The position numbers and the translations under genes were made by a program. From Actinosynnema sp. ALI-1.44 (GTDB taxonomy: Bacteria; Actinomycetota; Actinomycetes; Mycobacteriales; Pseudonocardiaceae): 64,000 nucleotides of DNA. Location of the stretch: contig NZ_MTQO01000050.1 in assembly GCF_001984155.1 (NCBI RefSeq), positions 496,001 to 560,000 of the forward strand, written 5' to 3'. Shown piece by piece: positions 1 to 10,300 of the stretch (position 1 is its first letter; each line of letters starts with the position of its first letter). Below the pieces are notes generated by a model that was given only the letters and a program-made list of their open reading frames with translations, did not search any database and was not told the DNA's origin.

Positions 1-1460
1 CAGTTGAAGCAGGACGGCCGGTGGCCCGCGAAGGACATGTTGCCCTGGACGTAACGCACACCGAGGTCGCTCGCCGCCTTGAGCAGTTCCTTGTTGGACC
101 CGGCCAACCCGTGGTCGGTCGGCGGGTCGGGGGACTCCGGGTCCGGGTTGTACACGCCGAGCCCGGAGTACTCGGGGGTTTTCAGCACCGAGTGCGGGAC
201 CTTCAGCCCGCCGGTGGCCGCGTCCAGGAGGTTGCGCTGGATCTCGGTGTGGTTGCGTTCGTAGGGGGTGTCGTTCATCTGCGGGTGTGTGCTGGTGTGG
301 TTGATCCACCGGAACTCACCGGCCAGGCACTTGGTGTAGCTGCTCAGCGGCTCGGTGGTGTCGTCGGAGCAGTGCGCGGGGGCCCGTGCGTCGAACTTGC
401 TGGCGTTGTAGGGCAGGTTGAGCGTGAAGTCCTTCGCCAGCGGGTGGGCCTGGCGTACTTTCTTCTGCTGGTCGGCGACTTCCGCGGCCTCGGCGCCGGT
501 CAGCCGGTACACGTCCTTGGTGCCGTCCGGGTGCAGCCGCAACGTGCTGCTGAACCAGTCGTCGACGTCCACGCCGAACCAGTGCCGTTGTTCGCCGAGG
601 AAGACGCCCCGGGTCGCCCACCGCACGAGCCCGAGACCGAGCAGCTTCGTCGACACGGCGTCTGGGCCGACCGAGAACGTCAACGCGGCCCGTTCCCTGC
701 CGTCGTGGGTGCTGAACACACCGACCACGTCCTGCCCGACGGTCAGGAACGGAGTCGCCTCGCAGCCCAGTCTCGCCCGGTACAGGTAGGACTGGACGAT
801 CGGGATCTTGGCGTCGGCGACCAGGTAGTCGAACACCTGGTTGCCCGCCCCGGTCACCGTGGCCAGCTCAGGCGTCGTGCCGACGGCGCCCTCGCCGGCC
901 GGGCGTAAGCAGTAGTCCTCAGGGGACTGACCGGGGAACGTGTTCAACGAGACCTGCCGGACCTGGAACTCGCGTTCGTACTTCCATAACGCGTCCCACT
1001 CCTGTGGTTCGAGCGCGGGCTGGTAGTTGCCGTTGTTCGGGTAGAGCAACGCGTTGTTGGTCAACAGGATCGCGTTGTACCGGCCCACGCCGTCCGTCCG
1101 CACCAACCGGGTGGTGTCCAGCCGTTCGGTGCGGGCGAGCAGGACGTCGTACGGCGTGCCGATGCCGTCCAGCACTGATTTCCACGCGGCCAGGCCGAAG
1201 TCGTCCGTGTCGGTCGCCACCACCAACAGCCGCAGCGCGACGCGCGATCCCGGCCCCGAGTCCGTGTTCTTGGCGCGGATCGGGACGCGTTGCCTGCGGG
1301 GCAGCGGTGGTTGGTCCGGCATCCCCGGCTGTGCGGACACACCCGTGGGGCCTGGTGCCTCGAGCCCGGACGGGCTGGTCAGCGTGACGGCGACCAGTCC
1401 GAGCGCGACGACGATCAACAGCGGGATCGGAAGGCTCCGACCCAGCACGCGTGGATTCAT
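1..1460 (-). CDS. Agd3-like (CE18-type) exported carbohydrate deacetylase, partial
   Basis: The reading frame is open from an ATG at 1460 to the left edge, so the C-terminus is missing. An N-terminal Arg plus a hydrophobic stretch (about residues 8-30) looks like a signal sequence or anchor. The protein parallels the next gene along its whole visible length, including a VDVDDWF metal-site-like motif and an NHTSTH motif that fits the HxxxH metal ligands of polysaccharide deacetylases. Known family: Agd3/CE18 enzymes deacetylate amino-sugar polymers and carry a carbohydrate-binding N-terminal domain. It starts 6 nt after the upstream paralogue stops, so the two are probably co-transcribed. The family assignment is from motif memory; the substrate is unknown. 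Confidence 0.6.
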   Translation of the reverse strand, partial: MNPRVLGRSLPIPLLIVVALGLVAVTLTSPSGLEAPGPTGVSAQPGMPDQPPLPRRQRVPIRAKNTDSGPGSRVALRLLVVATDTDDFGLAAWKSVLDGIGTPYDVLLARTERLDTTRLVRTDGVGRYNAILLTNNALLYPNNGNYQPALEPQEWDALWKYEREFQVRQVSLNTFPGQSPEDYCLRPAGEGAVGTTPELATVTGAGNQVFDYLVADAKIPIVQSYLYRARLGCEATPFLTVGQDVVGVFSTHDGRERAALTFSVGPDAVSTKLLGLGLVRWATRGVFLGEQRHWFGVDVDDWFSSTLRLHPDGTKDVYRLTGAEAAEVADQQKKVRQAHPLAKDFTLNLPYNASKFDARAPAHCSDDTTEPLSSYTKCLAGEFRWINHTSTHPQMNDTPYERNHTEIQRNLLDAATGGLKVPHSVLKTPEYSGLGVYNPDPESPDPPTDHGLAGSNKELLKAASDLGVRYVQGNMSFAGHRPSCFN

Positions 1461-1466
1461 GCCTGC

Positions 1467-3551
1467 CTACCTCGGCTGGGCGAGCAACGTCTGTCCCAGC
1501 CCGGGGCGCACGCCCAGTTGGGTGATCAGGTCGGTGCCGTACCGCTCGGACGGAACGAGCAGGGCGCCCGCACCGGTGATGAACAACGAGCCGGTGGTGT
1601 CGGCCTTGACCGTGACGACATTGGTCACCTTGTCCCACACCACGTCCGGTCCGGCCTTGATCTCGTTGTGGTGCGCGGAGCGGGCCTTCGAGTAGTTCGC
1701 CACCCAGGTCCAGTCCGGGCCCTTGAGCGGCACGTTGTAGTAGCCGCTGTACTGCCGGACGACCTCTTCGACCCAGTCGAACGCGAGGCTCTTGCCCGGT
1801 GCGTAGTGGTGTGCGTTGCCCTGGTGGAACGTGTGCACGTACACGGACCCGGACAGGACGTGTTCGAGGCCGACCTCCGCCTCCAGCGCGAGGATCTCCG
1901 CGTACGTCAGGTTCCTCGGGTGGGTCGGGAACTGGCCGTTCGGGCCGTACAGGCTGTTGTACAGGTACGTTTGCTCGTCGGGAGTGGTGACCTGGTAGCC
2001 GATGTTGACCGGCCAGTCCGGCACGACCGACACCGAGGGCTCGAGCGGGTGCGTGATCGCGCAGTTGAAGCACGGCGGCTGGTGGCCCTCGAAGGACATG
2101 TTGCCGTGCAGCACCGTCACGCCGAGGTCCTTCGCGGCGCGCAGCAGCTGCGGGTTCGACCCGGTCAGGCCGAAGTCCTTGAGCGGTCCGTTCGGCGTGG
2201 TCGAGTAAACGCCGAGCCCGGAGTACGCCGGGGTCTTGAGGATGTCGGCGGGCACGACGAAGCCGGCGTCCCGCCCCACGGTCAGGTTGTCGCGGATCTC
2301 GGCGACGTTCTCGGCGTAGCCGGTGAAGTCGAGCGTCGGGTGCTCCAGCGTGTGGTTGATCCACCGGAAGTTGTTGCCCTCACAGCGGGAGAAGCTGCTC
2401 AGCGGGTCCGGCGTGTTCATCGCGCTGCAGCGGGACGGCGCGTTCGGGACCAGCCCACCGCCGTTGTACGGGAGGTTCAGGGTGAACTCGTCGGCCAGCG
2501 GATACCGGTCCCGCAGGGAGTTCTGCTGCGCGTGGGTCGCCGAGGCCTCGGGGCCGGACAGCCGGAAGCCGGGGTCGGTCTCCAGGCGGCCGTCCGGGTA
2601 CAGGTGGGCCGTGTGGTTGAACCAGTCGTCGATGTCAAGGTTGAGGAAGTGCCGCTGCTCGCCGATGAACACGCCTCGTGTCGCCCATCGCAGCAGCCCG
2701 TAACCAAGCAGGTCGGTGTGCACCTGGTACTCACCGGAGGAGAACGTGAGCGCCGCGCGTTCGCGCCCGTCCGGGGCGGTGGACGTGACCGCGTACACGT
2801 CGCTGCCGACGGTCAGCAGCGGCGTGGCCTGGCAGTTCGCCTGCAGCCGTGACCGGTACACATACGATTGGGAGAGGGGAATTCGCGCCGACGCTTTCAG
2901 GTAGTCGAAGACCTGGCTACCCGCCTGCGTCAATGCGGCCTGGATCGGTGTGGTGACAGGACCTTCGGTTCCGGCCCGGAGGCAGTAGTCCTCCGGGTAC
3001 GTACCATATGAGGTGTACAACGAGACCTGACGGATCCCGTGTGCCCTTTCGTACGCCCACAGCGCAGACCACTCGGTCGAATCGAATGCGCTGGTCCCTT
3101 CGCTGATCAGCGCGTTGTCGGTAAGCAGGACGGCGTTGTACTTGGCTGTTCCGTCGTTGTTCACGAGGTGGCTGGCCAGCAGCGTCGTGTTCTTCGCGAG
3201 TATGACGTCGTATGGCTGGCCGATCCGGTCAAGGGTCGACTTCCACGTCGGCAACCCGAAATCGGTCGCCGAACTCGCGAGAACCAGCACGCGCAACGCG
3301 ACCTTGCCGCCCGCGTTCACCTGGTGGGAACCGGTGGCGGCCTTGGTGGCCTTTACCGGTCCATTCACCACGGGCAGCTTCGGCGCGGGTGCCTGTTTCG
3401 GGCGGGAGACCGCCGCGCGGATCAGCGGATGTTCGTGTGCGTGCTCGACATGCCCGCCACCAGCGGGTGCGCTGCTCGCGGGGCTGGCGACGGAACCGGT
3501 GACAGCGGCGGCTAGCAGGACAGGCAAAACCCTCGTCCTGATCCTGTTCAT
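1467..3551 (-). CDS. Agd3-like (CE18-type) exported carbohydrate deacetylase
   Basis: Complete 694-residue protein. Residues 1-27 form a typical signal peptide ending near an Ala-rich cleavage site, followed by a His-rich/Pro-rich linker. The N-terminal third is a beta-rich region like the CBM87 part of Agd3. The middle holds LDIDDWF and then NHTLEH, which fit the Asp and HxxxH metal ligands of deacetylases. The C-terminal part is beta-rich. It is the first gene of a tandem pair with the downstream partial paralogue. Likely role: deacetylation of an extracellular or cell-wall aminoglycan. Function is inferred from family resemblance only. Confidence 0.6.
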   Translation of the reverse strand: MNRIRTRVLPVLLAAAVTGSVASPASSAPAGGGHVEHAHEHPLIRAAVSRPKQAPAPKLPVVNGPVKATKAATGSHQVNAGGKVALRVLVLASSATDFGLPTWKSTLDRIGQPYDVILAKNTTLLASHLVNNDGTAKYNAVLLTDNALISEGTSAFDSTEWSALWAYERAHGIRQVSLYTSYGTYPEDYCLRAGTEGPVTTPIQAALTQAGSQVFDYLKASARIPLSQSYVYRSRLQANCQATPLLTVGSDVYAVTSTAPDGRERAALTFSSGEYQVHTDLLGYGLLRWATRGVFIGEQRHFLNLDIDDWFNHTAHLYPDGRLETDPGFRLSGPEASATHAQQNSLRDRYPLADEFTLNLPYNGGGLVPNAPSRCSAMNTPDPLSSFSRCEGNNFRWINHTLEHPTLDFTGYAENVAEIRDNLTVGRDAGFVVPADILKTPAYSGLGVYSTTPNGPLKDFGLTGSNPQLLRAAKDLGVTVLHGNMSFEGHQPPCFNCAITHPLEPSVSVVPDWPVNIGYQVTTPDEQTYLYNSLYGPNGQFPTHPRNLTYAEILALEAEVGLEHVLSGSVYVHTFHQGNAHHYAPGKSLAFDWVEEVVRQYSGYYNVPLKGPDWTWVANYSKARSAHHNEIKAGPDVVWDKVTNVVTVKADTTGSLFITGAGALLVPSERYGTDLITQLGVRPGLGQTLLAQPR

Positions 3552-4174
3552 GGACGAAACCCCTCTGGTGGCGTCGTTACTCGGGCATGGCGAGATGGCG
3601 AGCGCACCGCTCGCGCAGCGGACGAAGAACTGTTTCCCAATAAGCGGGACGAGGCGCGAAAGCGCTCAGCCGGGCATGAGCCTCCCAGGTGCAGGGCCGG
3701 GGCAGCATTGATCGAAAAGGCGTGACGCACTTAGGGGTTCGTCGGCGGAAGTCTGCTTGTTACACGCTGACATTCGCCACTTTTCAGTGGATCATTCTCG
3801 ATATCATGATCCTCGTGCGGGGAACGGATATCGTCCCACCCGTGACCCGCGTGTTCGCTGATGGGCACCGCATGACATGGCCCGTTCGGCGGTTGTTCGG
3901 TGCGGCCGTACGGCGGCGTTGTCACTCGAGTGGATGGGCCATTCGGTAGCTCTCGGCCGATCGGGTGACAATTGCCCGCTTTCGCTTGTTTTTATGACCG
4001 AACACAATGATCGACGCAATTTATCCGGCAACTGGGAATGACGTTTGCCATGCCTGTCACCGGATGGGCGGTCGCGCGGGCCCCGGGGGCCGATCGCAAC
4101 CACTTAGGTGATCAACATCCTGGTCAGGGGGTGTCGCTCACCCGGATGTCGGAGCGCCGTGATTCCATCGTGAC
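3552..4174. other. Divergent intergenic region, no gene seen
   Basis: About 620 bases lie between the divergent deacetylase pair and adnA. The base composition is visibly less GC-rich at about 3740-4060 than in the flanking genes. A short inverted repeat CCACT-TTTC-AGTGG sits at 3777-3790. Open frames here lack plausible starts and codon use. The region presumably holds the two divergent promoters, but I could not assign -10/-35 elements with confidence. Confidence 0.5.
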
Positions 4175-7100
4175 GTGGTGACGAAGTCCGCGCCGCTGCT
4201 CGTACGGGCTCCGCACCGCCCTCGCAGGGGTCTGAACTGGGACGACGCGGCCGCCCAGCTGATCGAGGGCGGTGGCGGCTTCTGTCGCGTCCTCGGCGGA
4301 CCCGGGACCGGCAAGACGACCCTGCTGGCGCACAGTGCCGCACGGCGTATCGCGGACGGCGTCGACCCCGAGAACATGCTGATCCTCACGACCAACCGGC
4401 GAGCAGCCGCCGCGTTGCGGACACAGATCGCCAGTCTGCTCGCCGACGGTGGCATGCCCACAGCGCGTGACCCGCTTGTACGCACGGTCCACTCCTATGC
4501 GTTCGCTGTGCTGAGGTTGCATGCGTCATTGCGGGACGAGCCGGGGCCTCGGCTGCTGAGCGGTCCGGAACAGGACTCCGTCTTCCGGGATCTGCTGGAA
4601 GGCGACCTCGAGCGCGGCGCCGCCTACTGGCCGAAACGCCTGCGGCCCGCGCTGACCATTCCCGGTTTCGCCGACGAACTGCGTGACCTGCTGCTGCGGG
4701 CCGCCGAACGGGGCATCGGCCCGGACGACCTGGCTGCGCTCGGGCGGCGGTACTCGCGGGACGAATGGGTCGCGGCGGGACGGTTCGGCAAGCAGTACGA
4801 ACAGGTCACGTTGCTCGCAGGCGCGGCGGACACCGGTGTGGCGCAGGCGAGCGGGCCCGCGTTGGACGCCGCGGAGCTGGTCGACAGCGCCCTTGTCGCG
4901 TTCGAGACCGACGACGAGTTGCTCGACCAGGAACGCGCGCGCGTCCGCCACCTGTATGTCGACGACGCGCAGCACCTGGACCCGTTGCAGTACCAGCTGG
5001 TCGAAACGCTGGCCGAGGGCGGCGGCGAGTTCGTCCTGGCCGGGGACCCGGACCAGGCGATCTTCTCCTTCCGCGGCGCCGATCCGCGGTTGCTGGCCGA
5101 CGCGGACCCCAGCGGGCTCAACACGGTCGTCCTCACCACCGGCCACCGGATGTCCACCCAGGTCAGGGAAGCCGTCGGCCGCCTGGCCATGCGGCTGCCC
5201 GGCGCGGGGCCGCAGCGGCGGATCCAGGAAGGTCGTGGTGTCCCCGCCGACGGCAACGTGGCAGTGCGGCTGCACCCGTCGGCCGCCGCCGAGGCCAACT
5301 GGGTCGCCGACCAGTTGCGGCGGGCGCACCTGATCGACGAGGTGCCGTGGTCGGAGATGGCCGTGGTCGTCCGCTCGGCGACACGGTCGATTCCCGTGCT
5401 GTACCGGGCTTTGGCGGCGGCCGGTGTGCCTGTCGTGATCCCCACCGACGAGTTGCCGTTGGCGCAACAACCAGCCGTACGGCCGTTCCTCGCGTTGCTT
5501 GAGTGCGCCGCCGATTCCACGGCGTTGACCGCCGACACGGCCGCGATGCTGTTGTCGTCACCGCTCGGCGGCGCGGATCCAATGGCGTTGCGACGGTTGC
5601 GGCGTGGGCTGAGGCGTCTTGAGTTGGCCGCGGACGGAGACCGTTCCAGTGATGAGTTGCTTGTGGAGGCGCTCGACACGCACGACAAGCTCGCCGCCTT
5701 GGATGACGCGGAGGCCGCGCCGTTGCGCCGGGTCGCCGCCTTGCTCGCCGGGGCGCGCAAGGCGATCGCCGACGGCGCGGGTGTCGAGCAGGTGCTGTGG
5801 GAGATCTGGCAGGGCAGCGGACTCGAGCGCCGCTGGGTCGCGCAGACCGAGCGTGGCGGGACCTCCGGCGCGCACGCGGACCGTGACCTGGACGCGATCG
5901 TCGGGCTGTTCCACGCCGCGGCGAAGTACGCCGACCGGCTGCCCGGCGCCGGTGTCGCCCGGTTCGCCGATTACCTGACCGCGCAACAGATCGCGGGCGA
6001 CAGCCTCGCCGCCAAGGCGCCGACGGGCGAGTCCGTCGCGCTGCTCACCGCGCACGCGGCCGCGGGCCGCGAATGGACGGTCGTCGCCGTGCCGGGCGTG
6101 CAGGAGGGCGCATGGCCGGACCTGCGGCTGCGTGGCTCGTTGCTGGGCGTCGAGCAGATGGTGGACGTGCTCAACGGCGCCGACCCGTACGAATACGTGT
6201 CGATGACCGCGCCGATCCTGGCCGAGGAACGCCGGTTGTTCCTGGTCGCGGCGAGCCGGGCCCGGTGGCGGCTGCTCGTGAGCGCGATCCGCGGTGAGGA
6301 GGAACAGCCGTCCCGGTTCCTCGGCGAGCTCGCCGAGTTCGAGGACGAGGAGCTGGCGTTCGTCTCGCTGTCGGCCACCCGGTCGCTCGTCCTGGCCGAC
6401 CTGGTCGGCGAACTGCGCAAGGTGGTGTGCGACGGCGAGGAGTCCGCGCCGCGCCGCAGCCGTGCCGCCCGGCAGTTGGCCAGGCTGGCCGAGGCCGGTG
6501 TGCCGGGCGCGCACCCGGACTCCTGGTACGGCCTCGCGCAGATGTCCAGTGCGGTCGCGCTGCGGGAGAAGACCGAGCCGGTCAGGGTCTCACCCTCCAC
6601 AGTGGACGTGTTAGCCAAGTGCCCGCTGCGCTGGGTGGTCGAGCGGCACGGCGGGCAGGACCCGGTCGAACTGCACGTGATCACCGGCACGCTCGTGCAC
6701 GCGCTGGCCCAGGCGGCGGCGGAGGGCGCGAACGAGCGGGAACTGCGCGCCCAGCTCGACGAGACGTGGAAACAGGTCGACGCGGGTGCGCCCTGGTACT
6801 CCAAGCGCGAGAAGCAGCGCGTGCACGGCATGCTCGACACGTTCCTCAGCTGGCTGACGGGGACCCGCTCGCAGCTGACCCAGGTGGCGGTCGAGCACGA
6901 CGTGGACGTCGACCTGCCGCAGGAGGAGGACGGCCCGCGGATCAGGCTGCGCGGCCGCGTCGACCGGCTGGAGGCCGACGCGGACAAACGGCCGGTCGTG
7001 ATCGACATCAAAAGCGGCAAAACCCCCGTCAGCAAGGACGAAGCGGCCCAGCACCCGCAGCTGGCGGTGTACCAGCTGGCGGCGGCGTACGGCGCCTTCA

Positions 7101-7360
7101 AACAGCTGGGGCTCGACACCGACTCCGGCGGCGCGCGCCTGGTGTTCGTGGCCAAGAAGGACCGCAAGACCGGCGCGGCGGAACGCGTCCAGGAACCGGT
7201 CGAAGGCGAAGCCGTCCAGGAGTGGCTTGAGGTGGTCCGCAAGGCGGCGGCCGACAGCATCGGCCCGGACTACGAGGCGCGCGAGAACCCCGACTGCTCC
7301 CGCTGCCCGGCCAGGACCAGCTGCCCGTTGCACCCGGCCGGACGCCAGGTGACGGAGTGA
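4175..7360 (+). CDS. adnA: AdnA, ATP-dependent helicase-nuclease subunit
   Basis: A 1061-residue UvrD/Rep-type motor fused to a RecB-type nuclease. Walker A GGPGTGKT is at 41-48, followed by a DDAQ Walker B (Asp instead of the usual Glu) and the motif III stretch AGDPDQAIFSFRG. The C-terminal nuclease has IDIKSGK with the metal-binding Asp about 115 residues from the end, matching mycobacterial AdnA. One Cys (LAKCPLRW) upstream and a final CSRCPARTSC cluster fit the AddB-like iron-sulfur site. Known role: with AdnB it resects DNA double-strand breaks, the actinobacterial counterpart of RecBCD/AddAB. Start is GTG at 4175, with a second GTG following. adnB lies 35 nt downstream. Confidence 0.93.
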   Translation: MVTKSAPLLVRAPHRPRRGLNWDDAAAQLIEGGGGFCRVLGGPGTGKTTLLAHSAARRIADGVDPENMLILTTNRRAAAALRTQIASLLADGGMPTARDPLVRTVHSYAFAVLRLHASLRDEPGPRLLSGPEQDSVFRDLLEGDLERGAAYWPKRLRPALTIPGFADELRDLLLRAAERGIGPDDLAALGRRYSRDEWVAAGRFGKQYEQVTLLAGAADTGVAQASGPALDAAELVDSALVAFETDDELLDQERARVRHLYVDDAQHLDPLQYQLVETLAEGGGEFVLAGDPDQAIFSFRGADPRLLADADPSGLNTVVLTTGHRMSTQVREAVGRLAMRLPGAGPQRRIQEGRGVPADGNVAVRLHPSAAAEANWVADQLRRAHLIDEVPWSEMAVVVRSATRSIPVLYRALAAAGVPVVIPTDELPLAQQPAVRPFLALLECAADSTALTADTAAMLLSSPLGGADPMALRRLRRGLRRLELAADGDRSSDELLVEALDTHDKLAALDDAEAAPLRRVAALLAGARKAIADGAGVEQVLWEIWQGSGLERRWVAQTERGGTSGAHADRDLDAIVGLFHAAAKYADRLPGAGVARFADYLTAQQIAGDSLAAKAPTGESVALLTAHAAAGREWTVVAVPGVQEGAWPDLRLRGSLLGVEQMVDVLNGADPYEYVSMTAPILAEERRLFLVAASRARWRLLVSAIRGEEEQPSRFLGELAEFEDEELAFVSLSATRSLVLADLVGELRKVVCDGEESAPRRSRAARQLARLAEAGVPGAHPDSWYGLAQMSSAVALREKTEPVRVSPSTVDVLAKCPLRWVVERHGGQDPVELHVITGTLVHALAQAAAEGANERELRAQLDETWKQVDAGAPWYSKREKQRVHGMLDTFLSWLTGTRSQLTQVAVEHDVDVDLPQEEDGPRIRLRGRVDRLEADADKRPVVIDIKSGKTPVSKDEAAQHPQLAVYQLAAAYGAFKQLGLDTDSGGARLVFVAKKDRKTGAAERVQEPVEGEAVQEWLEVVRKAAADSIGPDYEARENPDCSRCPARTSCPLHPAGRQVTE

Positions 7361-7395
7361 TGGATGGACGTTTCCGCATGTAGAGTCGGGTCGCC

Positions 7396-10300
7396 GTGAA
7401 CTCCGACCTGATGACTCCGAGGCAGCTCGCCGCCGCGCTCGGGCTGCCCGCGCCGACCGACGAGCAAGCGACCGTGATCGCGGCGCCTGCCGAACCGGCG
7501 TTGGTCGTCGCGGGCGCGGGGGCGGGTAAGACCGAGACGATGGCCGGTCGCGTGGTGTGGCTCGTCGCGAACGGCTTGGTCGTGCCGGAGCGGATCCTCG
7601 GGCTGACGTTCACGCGCAAGGCCGCCCGGCAGCTGGCCGACCGCGTCCGGGCGCGGCTGCGCAGGCTGGCCGGGTCCGGGGTGCTGGAGCGGCTGGACCC
7701 GAGCGGCGAACGCAAGGCGGCCGTGATCACCGGCGAACCGACCATTCTCACGTACCACGCCTACGCCGGGCGGCTCGTCAGCGAGCACGGGCTCAGGCTG
7801 CCGGTCGAACCGGCGGCGCGGCTGCTGACCGAGACGTCCTCGTGGCAGCTGGCGCACCGGCTGGTCAGCACCTGGACCCAGGACCTGGACACCGACCGCG
7901 TGCCCGCGACGATCACCCGGTACCTGCTCGACCTCGCCGGTGAGCTGGGAGAGCACCTGGTCGAGGCGGACAAGCTCGCTGAGCACGCCGACCGGCTCTG
8001 CCAGTTGATCGAGGCCGCGCCGCGTGGCCCGCGGCAGGCGGCGGAGCCGTCCCAGAAACTCAAGGAGATCATTGCCGCGCAACGGTTTCGCGTCGCGCTG
8101 CTGCCCATGGTCGACGCGTACGCCGAACGCAAGCGCAAGGACGGCGTGCTCGACTTCGCCGACCAGATGGCGATCGCGGCACGGCTCGCGCGTGACCACC
8201 CCGAGGTCGTCAAAGGAGAACGAGTCAAATACGGCGCCGTGCTGCTGGACGAATACCAGGACACCGGCCACGCGCAGCGCGTGCTGCTGCGGTCCCTCTA
8301 CGGCCAGGGCGAGCCGATGCCCGTCACCGCTGTGGGGGACCCCGCGCAGGCGATCTACGGCTGGCGCGGCGCGAGCGCGGCGAACCTGCCCCGGTTCACC
8401 ACGGACTTCCCCAACGAGGACAAGCGCCCGGCCACCCGCTACGGCCTGCTCACCAGTTTCCGCAACCCGCCCGAGGTGCTCACCCTCGCCAACCTGATCT
8501 CCGAGCCGTTGCGGCGCAGCGGCCTTGAGGTGGACGAACTGCGCGCGCGGGAGGACGCCAACGACGGCGACGTGCACTGCGCGTTGTTCCCGGACGTCCA
8601 CGCCGAGCTGGAATGGCTCGGTGACGCGGTGGCGAGCCGGTGGCGCGCCGCAGTGGAGGCCAACGGCAAACCGCCCACGGCCGCGGTGCTGGTGCGCCGC
8701 CGCGCGGACATGGCCGACATCGCGACCGTGCTGCGTGCCCGTGGCCTGCCGGTCGAGGTCGTCGGGCTCGGCGGCCTGCTGGACGAACCGGAAGTCCGTG
8801 ACCTGGTCAGCACGCTGCGAGTGCTCGTCGACCCGCTCGCGGGCACGGCCGCGACCCGGCTGCTGACCGGGTCACGCTGGCGGCTGTCCGCGGCCGACCT
8901 GGCCGCGTTGTGGCGCAGGGCGACCGAACTGGCCGGGCTGCACGCCCCGGACCAGCTGGATCCGTTGCTCGGCGCCGTGCCGGGGGAACGGGCCGAGCAG
9001 GCCGGGCTGGTCGACGCGCTCGACGACCCCGGCGACCCGAAGCGGTACTCCACCTTGGGCTACAACCGCATCCGCGGCCTCGGCGGTGAGCTCACCCAGC
9101 TGCGGCGGCGGCTCGACCAGTCGCTGCCCGAGCTCGTCGCGGACGTCGAACGCACCATGCAGCTGGACATCGAGGCCTCGGCCCGGCCCGGCCCGATCGC
9201 CCGCGTGCACCTGGACGCGTTCGCCGACGTCGTCGCCGACTACGCGCAGCACAGCCCGTCGGCGAGCCTGATGTCCTTCCTGGACTACCTGTCCGCCGCG
9301 GAGGACGCCGAGGACGGACTGGAACCCGGCGAGGTCGAAGTGGCCGAGGACCGGGTGCAGGTGGTGACCGTCCACTCCGCGAAGGGCCTGGAATGGGAGG
9401 TCGTCGCGATCCCGCACGTCGTGACCGACGTGTTCCCGTCGAAGCGCCGCGGGTCGAGCTGGCTGCGTTCGGTGACCGAGCTGCCCGCGTCGCTGCGGGG
9501 TGACGCGGCGGACCTGCCGGAGCTGCGGCTGTACGCGGACATGAACCGCAAAGAGGTCGAAGAGGCGCTGCAGCTGCACAACGAGGGCTTCGCCGAGCGG
9601 TCGCTGACCGAGGAACGGCGGCTGTTCTACGTCGCGCTGACCCGCTCCGAGCACAGCCTGCTGGTGTCCGGCCACTGGTGGGGCCGGACCAGCGCGAAAC
9701 CCAAGGGGCCGTCGGAGTTCCTCATCGAACTGTCCGAAGTGGATGTCGCGGTGGTCGACCACTGGGCGCCCGCGCCGCCCGAGGACGAGGTGAACCCGAT
9801 CGCCAACGCGGCCAGGGTCACCCGCTGGCCGATCGACCCGCTCGGCAAACGCCGCCAGGACGTGCTCGACGGCGCCGACCAGGTCCGTGCCGAGCTGGCG
9901 AAGCTCACCCGCGGCAAACCACCCGAAGACACCGACCAGCTGCTGCTGGAGCTGGAGGAGGAAGATCCCGACGGCTGGAAACGCGACACGGACGTGCTGC
10001 TCGCCGAGCGCGCGGCGGCGATGACCAAACGGGAGAAGATCGTGTTGCCCGGCCAGCTGTCGGTGAGCCAGCTCGTCGAACTGGCCGCCGACCCGGACGC
10101 GCTGGCCCGCAGGCTGCGCCGCCCGTTGCCGTTCCCGCCCAACCCGGTGGCCCGGCGCGGAACCGCGTTCCACGCGTGGCTCGAGCGCAAGTTCGGCTCC
10201 GGCCGTCTGCTCGACCTGGACGAACTGCCCGGCGCGGCCGACGACAGCGCGTTCGCCGACGAGGACCTGGACGCGTTGCGCACGGCGTTCATGACCAGCT

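Noticed and set aside
919-2364. A 481-codon minus-strand frame spanning parts of both deacetylase genes
   Set aside because: It is out of register with both real frames, Arg/Pro-rich, crosses the boundary between two genes, and has no recognisable motif.
3689-3949. An 86-codon frame in the intergenic region before adnA
   Set aside because: Codon use is not GC3-biased, and there is no family resemblance or ribosome-binding site.
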